DNA of 64,000 bases from Sporobacter sp942492735 (GTDB lineage Bacteria; Bacillota; Clostridia; Oscillospirales; Oscillospiraceae): positions 4,030,001 through 4,094,000 of the forward strand of contig OW818648.1 in NCBI GenBank assembly GCA_942492735.1, read 5' to 3'. Positions within the stretch are counted from its first letter, which is position 1. Each line of letters starts with the position of its first letter. The translations under genes and the position numbers were made by a program. Below the pieces are notes generated by a model that saw nothing but the letters and a program-made list of their open reading frames with translations, searched no databases and was not told the origin of the DNA. This document shows, in pieces, positions 9,263 to 17,682 of the stretch.

Positions 9263-9973
9263 TCACGAATGTAATTGAAGTATTTTAGAAAGTGTCGGGC
9301 GCAGCGCTTCTTCGGATACAACCATATCCGCAAATCCGTGTTCCTTAATAAACGCGGCGGATTGAAAACTATCAGGAAGCTTTTTTCCCATCGTTTCTTC
9401 AATAATTCGTTTTCCGGTAAAACCAATTTGGGCATTTTCTTCTGCTATGATAATATCGCCCAGGGACGCAAAGCTGGCTGTCACTCCGCCAAGCGTCGGA
9501 TTGCTTAATACGGATACATACAAGAGGCTCTTTTTGCTATGCAGGGCAACAGCCGCTGAGGTTTTCATCATCTGCATCAATGAGTAAACGCCTTCCTGCA
9601 TTCTCGCGCCGCCGGAGGCCGCAATTGTAATGACTGGCAGATTTTTTTTCGTCGCCAGTTCAAACGCGCGCGTTATTTTTTCGCCGACAACAGAACCCAT
9701 TGAGCCCATCATAAAAAGAGGCTCAAATATTACTATAACACAGGGCTGTTTATTAATTGCGGCCAGTCCGCTGATGACGGCTTCATTCTCAAAACTGTTC
9801 GCCTTCGCTGTTTTAAGCTTCTCGTCATATCCGGGGAACTGGAGGATATTTTTTGAAATCAAGTTTTTATCAATCTCTTTAAAGCTATCATCATCGATGA
9901 TGCTTTTTAACTTCTCCCGTGCTGTTTTTACATTTGCCTTGGCTGGACTTTTCGATTCTTTCATAAATTTCAT
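9263..9973 (-). CDS. accD: Acetyl-CoA carboxylase carboxyltransferase subunit beta, lacking the zinc ribbon
   Basis: Beta subunit of acetyl-CoA carboxyltransferase. Crotonase-fold motifs are clear: FEPLFMMGSMGSVVGEKI, ITIAASGGARMQEG and SNPTLGGVTASFA. The 236-aa protein begins where normal AccD sequences continue after their N-terminal Cys4 zinc ribbon (REKLKSIIDDDSFKEID matches the segment that follows it), so the roughly 40-50 residue zinc domain is missing and no CxxC pair is present. The ATG at 9973 follows AGAGGG with a 7-nt spacer; an in-frame TTG lies just upstream. No coding sequence for a zinc ribbon is seen in the 100 bp upstream. accA follows after 10 bp. Confidence 0.95.
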   Translation of the reverse strand: MKFMKESKSPAKANVKTAREKLKSIIDDDSFKEIDKNLISKNILQFPGYDEKLKTAKANSFENEAVISGLAAINKQPCVIVIFEPLFMMGSMGSVVGEKITRAFELATKKNLPVITIAASGGARMQEGVYSLMQMMKTSAAVALHSKKSLLYVSVLSNPTLGGVTASFASLGDIIIAEENAQIGFTGKRIIEETMGKKLPDSFQSAAFIKEHGFADMVVSEEALRPTLSKILQLHS

Positions 9974-10005
9974 CAATATTCCCTCTTATTATTTATGAGT
10001 TACAT

Positions 10006-10019
10006 AATACTACAGTATT
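10006..10019. promoter_or_regulatory. Perfect palindrome upstream of accD, candidate operator
   Basis: AATACT-AC-AGTATT is a perfect 14-bp palindrome 33 bp upstream of the accD start, in the short gap after the LysR gene. Its place and symmetry suggest a repressor site for fatty acid synthesis genes. It does not match the FapR or FabT consensus sequences as I know them, so the regulator is unknown. Confidence 0.4.
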
Positions 10020-10082
10020 GTTGCTAAAAAAGCAATAACACGTCCCACAAAAACAAGCCGCTGAATTGTCACTGTTTTTACG

Positions 10083-10988
10083 TTATTCCCCCACGACTTC
10101 CCTTACGACCTCTAAAAACAGCTCGGCACTCGGATTCGTCACCTTCCTGGGCCAGGCGGCGATATATGTCCTGTGTGTGTCCATATCCGTAATCGGTATA
10201 ATGTCAACCGAATTGGGGAAGTACTGCGCCGGCAGGGCGGACGGTAAAATCGAGAATCCTAAGCCGGCACTGATCGCCAGCAGCACCGATTCGGCCTTGT
10301 CGAAGCGGCTCATGGATATGGGGACGTACCCGTGCGCGCGGCAGACATCGAGGGTGTGGTTGTAAAGGAGTGGATAACCCGCTTCATAAGAGATGAGGAA
10401 GCGCTCGTTTTCAAGGGACGAAAACTGGAGCGGGAGTGGCTTTTTCGTCAGTGGGTGGCCTTTGGGCACGACGATGACGAGGTCGTCCGTGTGCGTCGTA
10501 AGATAGTCGAGGCGGCCGTCGTCGGGCAGCATGGCGGCGTGGGCGAAGTGGAAATCGTGCTTTTCCTCACGCATGGCATGGATCTGGTCGCGTCCGTTAT
10601 TCAAAATGACATCGACGGTGATCTCGGGATAGCGCTTAAAGAAGACGTCGAGGCAGCGGATGAGGATCGGCGCGGACGTCGAAACTGTTGTGACGGAGAT
10701 GTGCCCTTTGCCGGAGGACAGTTGACTCATAAAGAACGCTGCGCTATCGGCGGTTCGGAGCAGGTCCCGCGCGTAGGGGAGAAACGATTTCCCCGCCTCT
10801 GTCAGTGTGACGGCGCGGCTGGTTCGCGAGAAAAGCGCAACGCCGAGCTGCACCTCCAGATCGCCGATCTGCCGGCTGACAGAGGACTGCGACACATCGA
10901 GACGGCGCGCCGACTCACGAAAATTCAGCGTCTCGGCGGCTAACACGAAATATCGGATCTGAGTAATATCCAAAGCAGCTACCCCCAT
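10083..10988 (-). CDS. LysR-family transcriptional regulator
   Basis: DNA-binding regulator with an N-terminal winged helix-turn-helix (residues about 8-65; QIRYFVLAAETLNFRESARRL and SQSSVSRQIGDLE) and a C-terminal type-2 periplasmic-binding-like effector domain (about 95-300). The 301-aa length is normal. It is divergent from the YczE-type membrane protein gene at 11181, the usual arrangement for a LysR protein and its target. A 14-bp inverted repeat in the shared intergenic space is a possible binding site. The effector is not predictable. The ATG at 10988 is kept as the start; a shorter start within residues 1-6 is possible. Confidence 0.95.
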   Translation of the reverse strand: MGVAALDITQIRYFVLAAETLNFRESARRLDVSQSSVSRQIGDLEVQLGVALFSRTSRAVTLTEAGKSFLPYARDLLRTADSAAFFMSQLSSGKGHISVTTVSTSAPILIRCLDVFFKRYPEITVDVILNNGRDQIHAMREEKHDFHFAHAAMLPDDGRLDYLTTHTDDLVIVVPKGHPLTKKPLPLQFSSLENERFLISYEAGYPLLYNHTLDVCRAHGYVPISMSRFDKAESVLLAISAGLGFSILPSALPAQYFPNSVDIIPITDMDTHRTYIAAWPRKVTNPSAELFLEVVREVVGE

Positions 10989-11056
10989 TTCTATATACCA
11001 ATATTATCCGTCGGTAAACTGTAAACGTCAAGGTTATTATAGCATATGTCTCTCAT

Positions 11057-11137
11057 TTGGTTGTGACCAATCCTCATAAATACTGTCATCCGAACTGATG
11101 CTGTTACATTGACACTGTGATGCAGAAATGGTATCAT
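11057..11137 (+). promoter_or_regulatory. Promoter of the YczE-type gene with upstream inverted repeat
   Basis: TTGACA (11109-11114) and TATCAT (11132-11137) are separated by 17 bp, a near-consensus sigma-A promoter reading toward 11181. Upstream, TTGGT-TGTG-ACCAA (11057-11070) is a perfect 5-bp inverted repeat lying about 40 bp before the -35 box, as expected for a LysR activator site. Confidence 0.65.
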
Positions 11138-11180
11138 TAACTCAGTTAGATACAGGCTTTATCGGGATTAGGAGTTTAGT

Positions 11181-11909
11181 ATGTTGCGCATTAAGCCCAT
11201 TTGGATTAAGAAAACAATATTATATATCGTGGGACTATTCGTCCTGGCTTTAGGAATTGCCTTTTCTGTGAAATCAAACCTCGGCGTTTCGCCCGTCACC
11301 TCGGTGCCGTTTGTTTTTTCCCGAATCTTTAATGTTTCCCTTGGGACAACGACTGCGATCGTCTACATTCTCTGTATGGCGATTCAAGCTGCCGTTCTGC
11401 GGCGCGACTACCGCCCTATTAACCTGCTTCAGATCGCGGTATCGTTTATCTTCGGGTTATTCACGGATGCCGCGTTGTGGCTCACCGCATTCCTGCCGGT
11501 CACGGAGAACTATATTGTCCGGTTCGTCTTTCTTGCGCTTGGGATTTCCTGCGTTGCACTCGGCGTATTGTTTTACCTGACAACATCGCTCGTCTCTCTG
11601 CCCACAGACGGCACGGTGCAGGCTATAGCATTCAAAGGCAAATTCAAGCTGCATAAAGTGAAAATCTGGTACGACTGCATCTTTACGGCTGTTGCGCTCA
11701 TCCTGTCACTGGTGTTTCTTCGCGGGATTGAGGGTGTCGGCATCGGCACGCTGATTGCGGCCGTCGGTGTGGGCAAGATGCTCGGTATTTTTACAGCACT
11801 GCTCAAGGAAAAGCTGCTGCGTTTTCTAGTCGGTTACCGCAGCGTCAACACGGCCCCGCCCGAGGTGCTCTGTACGGGTGAGAAAATCGTCAATGTCAAA
11901 GCCGGATAA
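11181..11909 (+). CDS. YczE/YitT-type integral membrane protein
   Basis: Predicted inner-membrane protein of 242 aa with five or six hydrophobic segments. The opening pattern (basic start, first membrane helix, then KSNLGVSPVTSVPF) and the later LVSLPTDGTVQAIA and GVGIGTLIAAVGVGK segments are characteristic of the YczE/YyaS/YitT group of putative membrane carriers. Biochemical function in the family is not established. A clear AGGAG precedes the ATG at 11181 with a 6-nt spacer. It is transcribed away from the LysR regulator and is probably its target. The 290 bp that follow, up to the MFS gene, contain no gene I can support. Confidence 0.85.
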   Translation: MLRIKPIWIKKTILYIVGLFVLALGIAFSVKSNLGVSPVTSVPFVFSRIFNVSLGTTTAIVYILCMAIQAAVLRRDYRPINLLQIAVSFIFGLFTDAALWLTAFLPVTENYIVRFVFLALGISCVALGVLFYLTTSLVSLPTDGTVQAIAFKGKFKLHKVKIWYDCIFTAVALILSLVFLRGIEGVGIGTLIAAVGVGKMLGIFTALLKEKLLRFLVGYRSVNTAPPEVLCTGEKIVNVKAG

Positions 11910-12199
11910 AAAGCACTTTCAAGTCTCCAATATATCAAGCAAGGTATTGCAGTGTCGATTAGCGACCAGACATTTTTGAATTATTATTCAATATATTCAG
12001 TCACTATCCTTTCCCGACACAAATGCTTCGGCATGAACGCTTTCCGCCGCATCGACAGATTTCACAGTGTTTCTTTTTATCAGCTGATTATTTCGGGCAA
12101 TCCGACAAAATATTACGCAGAGTGCATCTTATGTTTGACAATCTTTTAACGGGATGGTATGAATTATCTGTTAAAAAACGGGCAAAGGAATCAAAGAGC

Positions 12200-13429
12200 A
12201 TGAATAAGCGTACCCATATCGTCCCCATTATCAGCTGTCTCATTATTCAGATATGCGTCGGTATCCTGTACTTATGGAGTGTTTTCAAGAGTCCGATCAT
12301 GACCTCCTTTAACTGGTCGTTGGAATCGGCGACGATGGTTTCCTCCTATATGCTGTTTGCGTTTTGCGCCGGCAATTTGATTGGCGGCCTTCTTAATGAC
12401 AAAAAGGGCCCGCGATTGACAGCGTTGCTCGGCGTTGTCCTGTTCTCCCTCGGCGTCGGCTTGACTGGTCTTTTGACAAAAGAGACGATCGGCTGGATGA
12501 ATCTGACCTACTGCGTTCTCGGCGGTCTCGGCTCCGGCTTCGCTTATGGCGCATGCATCAGCTGTATTCAGAAATGGATGCCGCACCGAAAAGGTCTCGC
12601 GTCGGGCCTCGCCGTTTCGGCGTTTGCCTTTTCAACCGTCATTTTCACACCCGTTTCGAAGGCGCTCATGGATGCAAATTCTGTGGACGGCGTTGTGAAT
12701 TTCAAACCCGTATTTCTCACGCTGGCTGCCGTGTTCCTGGTCGTCGGCATCATCAGCACGTTCTTTGTCAAGCTGCCGAGTGCTGACTTCCTAAAGACGC
12801 TGCCCGCCGCGCCGTTATCGACAAAGGTCCATACAGGACGTGACTGCACACTGCGTCAGGCGATGAAAACGCTGCCCTTCTGGTGCATCTTCCTTGAGAT
12901 TCTCTTTATCAACGGCACATGGACGCTGAGCGTCCCACTCATCAAAAACCTCGGCATGCAGCGCGGTCTGACGGAAGCTGCTGCCATAGCGGTTCTCTCC
13001 ATCACCGGCATATTCAACGCAGGCGGGCGGCTCATTATGGCCACGCTGTCGGACAAGATCGGGCGCACGACGACGATCATCGTCCTCTCCGTGCTGACGT
13101 TGATCGGCGCTGTTCTGATGATGCTGAACGTGCAGGGCGCGGGCTTCATTATCGCCATCTGCATTATCGCCTTCGGCTACGGGGGGCCATCCTCCACGAA
13201 CGCCGCGTTTACTACCGACTTCTTCGGACCGAAAAACTCAGGCACCAACTATGGTGTTGTTATGCTTGCCCTCGGTGTTTCCTCCGTCATCTTCAATACG
13301 ATATCGTCGCGGTTCCTTCAGGGCGACCCCGCGAAAACGTATATTATGGCAGCCTGCACCGCAGTCATCCCGATTATCTTGATGCTGATTATCAACAAAA
13401 GCCTCAAAAAAATAAAAAGCGAGGCATAA
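12200..13429 (+). CDS. OFA-family major facilitator transporter
   Basis: Twelve-helix major facilitator carrier of the oxalate/formate antiporter (OFA) group, which exchanges small organic anions. The family opening WSVFKSPI and GILYLWSV (about residues 20-30), the loop GGLLNDKKGPR between helices 2 and 3 and GGRLIMATLSDKIGRT in the middle loop are visible. The 409-aa length is normal. The ATG at 12200 is chosen because the hydrophobic protein starts right after it and AAAGGA lies 10 nt upstream; an in-frame extension back to 12023 has no family similarity. The substrate is unknown. It is followed by its own terminator. Confidence 0.9.
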   Translation: MNKRTHIVPIISCLIIQICVGILYLWSVFKSPIMTSFNWSLESATMVSSYMLFAFCAGNLIGGLLNDKKGPRLTALLGVVLFSLGVGLTGLLTKETIGWMNLTYCVLGGLGSGFAYGACISCIQKWMPHRKGLASGLAVSAFAFSTVIFTPVSKALMDANSVDGVVNFKPVFLTLAAVFLVVGIISTFFVKLPSADFLKTLPAAPLSTKVHTGRDCTLRQAMKTLPFWCIFLEILFINGTWTLSVPLIKNLGMQRGLTEAAAIAVLSITGIFNAGGRLIMATLSDKIGRTTTIIVLSVLTLIGAVLMMLNVQGAGFIIAICIIAFGYGGPSSTNAAFTTDFFGPKNSGTNYGVVMLALGVSSVIFNTISSRFLQGDPAKTYIMAACTAVIPIILMLIINKSLKKIKSEA

Positions 13430-13473
13430 ACCACCGCGCAAAATCGCATCATAATAATGGAAACCTCTCATCG

Positions 13474-13512
13474 CGGCAGGATCTTCGTACAATCCTGCCG
13501 TGTATTTTTTTC
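13474..13512 (+). terminator. Terminator after the OFA transporter gene
   Basis: CGGCAGGAT and ATCCTGCCG form a perfect 9-bp stem with a 9-nt loop, followed by TGTATTTTTTT. This separates the transporter gene from the cold-shock gene. Confidence 0.88.
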
Positions 13513-13593
13513 TGCATGAGATACACTTTTTTAACAAATATATGCGAAAATTTTATCGCGATTATCGGAAACACTATATATCGAGGTGATTTT

Positions 13594-13821
13594 ATGAACA
13601 GCGGCACAGTAAAATGGTTTAATTCCGAAAAAGGATATGGATTTATTTCAAATGACAACGGGGGCGAGGATTTGTTCGTCCACTTTTCCGCTATAGCGGC
13701 ACAAGGCTTTAAATCTTTAAACGAAGGCCAGAAGGTCATGTTTGATATAGAGACCGATAAAAGGAACGGCAAGCTCTGCGCGACAAATGTTTCAATAGCC
13801 GAACACGCCAGCATAACCTGA
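13594..13821 (+). CDS. Cold-shock protein, CspA family
   Basis: Single-domain nucleic-acid chaperone of 75 aa with the OB-fold motifs RNP1 (KGYGFI) and RNP2 (DLFVHF), beginning MNSGTVKWFNSEKGYGF. It binds single-stranded RNA or DNA and is thought to melt RNA structure. The true start is the ATG at 13594, with GAGGTGAT just upstream; the open frame continues far upstream but that part is only an alternative frame of the transporter gene. The stretch between the preceding terminator and the start (about 80 bp) could be a structured 5' leader, as in many csp genes, but I saw no defined fold. Confidence 0.97.
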   Translation: MNSGTVKWFNSEKGYGFISNDNGGEDLFVHFSAIAAQGFKSLNEGQKVMFDIETDKRNGKLCATNVSIAEHASIT

Positions 13822-13840
13822 ACCATATAATACGCAATAC

Positions 13841-13893
13841 AAAACTCCTATACTGCATGCGCCGTAACGGCGCTATGGGTATAGGAGTTTTTA
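13841..13893 (+). terminator. Two-stem terminator between csp and the convergent hydrolase gene
   Basis: AAAACTCCTATAC (13841-13853) pairs with GTATAGGAGTTTT (13879-13891). The loop holds a second perfect stem GCGCCG-TAA-CGGCGC. T- and A-tracts on the two sides make it suitable for both converging genes. Confidence 0.88.
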
Positions 13894-13900
13894 ATTTGCT

Positions 13901-14638
13901 TCAGACAATAAACCGCTGACCGCGGCGGGTAATCCGCGCGATGCGTCCGCGGTAGTTTTCCGTGGCGGGATCCTTCACAAGGCGGTCGAAAACCGAATAT
14001 GAGTTCCTGAAGTGCATCGGAAATATGATCTTGGCATCACAATTCTTCATAAAATAATCGAGCCCCCAGAGGTATTCATTTTCCAGACGGGGATCGACAG
14101 GGACAAAAGCGATATCAAATGCCTCACCTTTTAGCTTGTCAATCTCGGCTTTATACGCATCGCCCATCGCTTGATTCTCGTGCTCTGGCTCGCCATCCCA
14201 GTGCCACCAGTTGAGGTCACCGGCATGGTAAATTTTAAGTGCGTCAGCCTCGACGACAAACGCGACGCCCTCATCCGTTGATTTCAACGTCCGCACCTTC
14301 ACCCCGCCGGCATCATATGCTGCATTCGGGTACGCCTTCGTTACATTTTCAGTTTTTCCTGTGTCAATATCGCTAGACAAAACATAACGGAGCTTTGGAA
14401 TATCGCGGCCCCATTTCAAGATGGACGGGGAAAAATGGTCCATATGGGCGTGCGAGGAAAAAACCGTCACATCCAGGTCATTGATCTCCTCCGGATTGAT
14501 AACGCCGCCGTCAAGCCCTTTGTTCTTCCTAAAGGGCAAAAAATTGTAACAATCAAATATAAACAGCCGTTCGTCCTTCTTAACGGTAAACCCGCTGTTG
14601 AAAAGGTAAACAACCTCCGCGCCGATCTTATCATTCAT
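13901..14638 (-). CDS. MBL-fold metallo-hydrolase
   Basis: Metallo-beta-lactamase-fold hydrolase of 245 aa. The metal motif HAHMDH gives His63, His65, Asp67 and His68; YHAGDLNWW near residue 155 supplies the bridging aspartate and FPMHFR near residue 210 the later histidine. The group is close to the UlaG-like/Zn-dependent hydrolases often left uncharacterised, so the substrate is unknown. The gene follows the two-component genes on the same strand (31-bp gap from the kinase stop to this start) and may be read with them. It converges on the cold-shock gene across a two-way terminator. Confidence 0.9.
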   Translation of the reverse strand: MNDKIGAEVVYLFNSGFTVKKDERLFIFDCYNFLPFRKNKGLDGGVINPEEINDLDVTVFSSHAHMDHFSPSILKWGRDIPKLRYVLSSDIDTGKTENVTKAYPNAAYDAGGVKVRTLKSTDEGVAFVVEADALKIYHAGDLNWWHWDGEPEHENQAMGDAYKAEIDKLKGEAFDIAFVPVDPRLENEYLWGLDYFMKNCDAKIIFPMHFRNSYSVFDRLVKDPATENYRGRIARITRRGQRFIV

Positions 14639-14669
14639 CGTTTTTCCTCTTTCTTTGATGTTTTGGATT

Positions 14670-16070
14670 CTATATCAGTGGCAATCTTATCACAAATACC
14701 GCGCCCATCTCTCCATTATTCGCTTCGATGCTCCCGCACATGATCTCGAGCGCTTTCTGTGCGATGGCGAGGCCAAGACCGTATTTCCCGCCTTCACCTT
14801 TATAAAAACGCTCAAAAATATGCGGTAGGTCTTCGCCGCTAAAACCCTCACCGTCGTCAGAAACAGTAATAACTGCGTATTCATTTACGACAGCCGGACC
14901 CTTCTGACGTTCGAGCTTAATCCGAACCTCCGTTTTTGCGTACCGGATGCAGTTGGACACAACATTGCCGAGCACTTTAGACAGGAGGGTATCATTACCC
15001 ATAATGGCGACGCCTTGCTGGAGCATTGGCGTTATTTTTTTACTCTCCTTCATTGCGAGCCCATTAAGACGGTATACGCAATCGGAGATGGCTTCACCGA
15101 GGTCGAGGCTCTGGAATTCGCGGTCGTAGATGTTGTTGTCGATTTTCGACAGAGTGATGAGCTCCTCGACGAGTGTTGTTAGGCGGATGCTCTCGGCTTT
15201 GATGATCGAGGCAGCTCTCTTTGGATCGTCACCGATGCCCTTCTCTATTGCCTCAGAGTAGCCCTGAATCGACATCAAGGGTGTCCGCAGCTCGTGGGAT
15301 GCGTTCTGCAGAAAAACCTTCTGCGCTTGATCGGATGTTTTCAGCCGGCCGGACATCTCGTTGATGCTCTCGATGAGCGCGCTCGTTTCGAGGGTGCTGT
15401 TATCAGGCGGAATAGCGATAAAATTGCCGTTGCCAATCTCCTTTGCGTAGGCGCTGACCTTCTGAATCGGCCTCGTTAAACTTTTTGCCGATGCAATTGT
15501 ATAGAAAATGCCAATGCCCAGAGCGACAAGCATGATGGCGACGAGGAATAAATTGATCGCGCCGATCAGTTCATTTCTAACCGACATGCCGGAGACAAAA
15601 ACGATAAAGAGATCGCCCGATTCCAGCTTGTCAAGAGGCATCCCAGCGATAAAGTAGACGCCGCTTGGTGTTCTCGCCCTTTCGATTGTACCGCTTCCGT
15701 CAAAATCGTAGCTTTCGATTTTCTTCAAAAGCATGTTGCTCAGCAGCGTACCGCTCGGATCCTTCGGAAATTTCAGTTCAAATTCATCACTAAAAATAAA
15801 AAACTCCGTATTGCCGGTTAGCCTCGACGCCGTCAGCGCCGCACTCAGGCTTAAGAGCGCTTCCTTACTGCCTTTATCACTGATAACGGCCTGCATCAGC
15901 TGATTTTCAACGAGGATATTCATCGTCGAAAAGGTGTTTTTCAGCTCGCTCCGCGCGTTTCTTTCGAAATAGATGCGAATAGCGATATTAAACAGTATCA
16001 GCACAATGACCATGATCGCCGTTGTCGCGATGATGAACATGGACGTAAATTTCCAACGAATCGTCTTCAT
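14670..16070 (-). CDS. Membrane sensor histidine kinase
   Basis: Sensor kinase of 466 aa that autophosphorylates a histidine and passes the phosphate to the adjacent response regulator. It has a first membrane helix (about 9-31), an extracytoplasmic sensor region, a second helix (about 168-192), a HAMP linker, the dimerisation/phosphorylation motif ASHELRTP (His about 258), and the ATPase lobe with an N box (VVSNCIRYAK), DDGEGFS (G1) and YGLGLAI (G2). The start overlaps the end of the regulator gene by 4 bp (ATGA). The stimulus is unknown. Confidence 0.96.
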   Translation of the reverse strand: MKTIRWKFTSMFIIATTAIMVIVLILFNIAIRIYFERNARSELKNTFSTMNILVENQLMQAVISDKGSKEALLSLSAALTASRLTGNTEFFIFSDEFELKFPKDPSGTLLSNMLLKKIESYDFDGSGTIERARTPSGVYFIAGMPLDKLESGDLFIVFVSGMSVRNELIGAINLFLVAIMLVALGIGIFYTIASAKSLTRPIQKVSAYAKEIGNGNFIAIPPDNSTLETSALIESINEMSGRLKTSDQAQKVFLQNASHELRTPLMSIQGYSEAIEKGIGDDPKRAASIIKAESIRLTTLVEELITLSKIDNNIYDREFQSLDLGEAISDCVYRLNGLAMKESKKITPMLQQGVAIMGNDTLLSKVLGNVVSNCIRYAKTEVRIKLERQKGPAVVNEYAVITVSDDGEGFSGEDLPHIFERFYKGEGGKYGLGLAIAQKALEIMCGSIEANNGEMGAVFVIRLPLI

Positions 16071-16762
16071 GCCTTGACACCCTCAATCAATTCCAGCTTG
16101 AAGCCGAAGCCCCACACGGAAGTAATCTTGACATTTGAATCTTTCAGCTTTTTCCGCAGCCGCTTTATGACGTCGTCCGTCGCCCTTGTATCGATCTCGG
16201 CATCAAATCGCCAGACGTATTTGAGAAGCTCTTCTCTTGGAACGGCGCGGTCACTGTTTTTAATAAGGTAGGCAATCAGGGCAAACTCTGTCGGTGTCAG
16301 GTCCAGCTTATCGCCGACCAAGAACGCCTGACGCTCATTTTGGTTGACGGTGATGTCACCGTATTTGAGGACGCTGTCGTTTGTCGGGGCTTTGTCGATC
16401 TGCATCCGGCGGAATATGGCCTTGACACGCGCAACAAGCTCGATCGGCGAAAACGGCTTAACCATATAGTCATCACTGCCGATGGTGATACCTGTAATCC
16501 TGTCAATCTCACTGTCACGCGCGGAAACAATGATGATCGGCACGCTGTTTTCCGCCCTGATTTTCGTGCAGAGCGTCAGACCGTCAGTGCCGGGCATCAT
16601 GATATCGATGATGAGCATGTCCGCCGGTACCATTAAGAACTCTTTCAGCAGCGCATCGCCGTTTTCAAATGCCGCTGCTTCAAACCCATCGTTCTTTAAG
16701 AATCCCACAATTAAGTCCCTGATGTTTTTATCGTCATCTGCCACATATATGAGTTTTGACAT
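16067..16762 (-). CDS. OmpR/PhoB-family response regulator
   Basis: Two-component response regulator of 231 aa. The receiver domain has the acidic pair DDD (9-11), phospho-acceptor Asp53 (IIDIMMPG), and the conserved Lys near 102 (YMVKPFSP). The C-terminal winged helix (about 130-228) contains LTPTEFALIAYL and the recognition-helix region TRATDDVIKRLRKKL. The ATG at 16762 is chosen over one 18 bp upstream because GGAGG lies 5 nt before it. It is the first gene of the regulator-kinase pair, and the kinase overlaps it by 4 bp. Targets are not indicated by the neighbours. Confidence 0.97.
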   Translation of the reverse strand: MSKLIYVADDDKNIRDLIVGFLKNDGFEAAAFENGDALLKEFLMVPADMLIIDIMMPGTDGLTLCTKIRAENSVPIIIVSARDSEIDRITGITIGSDDYMVKPFSPIELVARVKAIFRRMQIDKAPTNDSVLKYGDITVNQNERQAFLVGDKLDLTPTEFALIAYLIKNSDRAVPREELLKYVWRFDAEIDTRATDDVIKRLRKKLKDSNVKITSVWGFGFKLELIEGVKA

Positions 16763-17103
16763 ACCCGCCTCCGCCTGCACCTTAGTGTTGTTGCCACAAT
16801 GGTATCATAAGCCGGCTTCTAAATAAATACCTGCCACAGCTTTGCCGCAGGTTTACTGTTGTTTTCAGCCTTTCCGTCACACAGCCACCGCCGGTAAGAT
16901 GCAGAGGCCAATGCTCGCTGCTCATCTGAAGTCCATACTCGCGGAACTGTCCTGCAGCAGGTCATCGCCATTCAAAAACCCGCATCATATTAGAAACTCA
17001 AATCAGCAACCTGACCCAGCAAATTTTAATAAGGCCTTGCAATTACTAAATAGAAACTGTAAATTATATGTAATAAGACTTATCATTTAAAGGAGTGTTT
17101 TAT
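16763..17103. other. Divergent intergenic region between regulator and nitroreductase genes
   Basis: This 341-bp stretch holds promoters for genes on both sides but no gene I can support. A short hairpin, ACCTGC (16829-16834) with GCAGGT (16847-16852), is present without a T-run. Reading frames here lack ribosome sites and family similarity. Confidence 0.5.
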
Positions 17104-17655
17104 ATGAATGACGTCATTAAAGCGATTAAAGAGCGGCGCAGCGTCCGCGCCTATACGGACAAGCAGATCAGTCAGGAGGAGCTTGACCTGATTCTCGAAG
17201 CGGGCCTCTACGCGCCGACGGCGCATAACGATCAGCCGTGGTATTTCACGGTCGTGCAGAACAAAGAGCTGCTTGAAGAGATTAACCTGAAAGCCAACGC
17301 TGTTATGGCGCAGTCTGAAAATGAATGGCTCCGCGGCGTCGGGACAGACCCTGCCTTCCGCGCGTCGTACAACGCACCAACCGTCATTTTCGTCTCCGGG
17401 CGCAAAGATGCGATGTCCTTACCGACAGACTTATCGGCCGCCGCCCAAAACATGATGCTCGCGGCACAGAGCCTCGGCATCGGCTCCGTGTGGGTCGGCC
17501 TGCTGTGGTCTTATATTAACCTTGAAGAAGCCGCGTCAACACTCAAAATACCGGAAGGCTACAAGCCTGTTCACGCCATCGCCTTCGGCTTCCAGCGCGG
17601 ACCGAAGCTGCCTGCGCCGGAGCGCAAAAGGGACGTCATCACCTATATAAAATAA
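17104..17655 (+). CDS. Nitroreductase-family flavoprotein (first of two)
   Basis: FMN-dependent NAD(P)H oxidoreductase of 183 aa. The opening IKERRSVRAYTDKQIS and LEAGLYAPTAHNDQPW carry the FMN-phosphate-binding Arg residues and the Ser/Asn-type isoalloxazine contacts of the family; SLGIGSVWVGLLW follows near residue 123. The ATG at 17104 follows AGGAG with an 8-nt spacer. A second nitroreductase gene starts 27 bp downstream on the same strand, so the two are probably one operon. Physiological substrate unknown; the group ranges from nitro compounds to quinones and flavin reduction. Confidence 0.95.
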   Translation: MNDVIKAIKERRSVRAYTDKQISQEELDLILEAGLYAPTAHNDQPWYFTVVQNKELLEEINLKANAVMAQSENEWLRGVGTDPAFRASYNAPTVIFVSGRKDAMSLPTDLSAAAQNMMLAAQSLGIGSVWVGLLWSYINLEEAASTLKIPEGYKPVHAIAFGFQRGPKLPAPERKRDVITYIK

Positions 17656-17682
17656 AGTAATTGATATAACGGAGGAATTTTA

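Noticed and set aside
12919..13593. Upstream extension of the cold-shock reading frame (225 codons)
   Set aside because: The first part is an out-of-frame reading of the transporter gene; the cold-shock protein starts at 13594 with a clear ribosome site and standard length.
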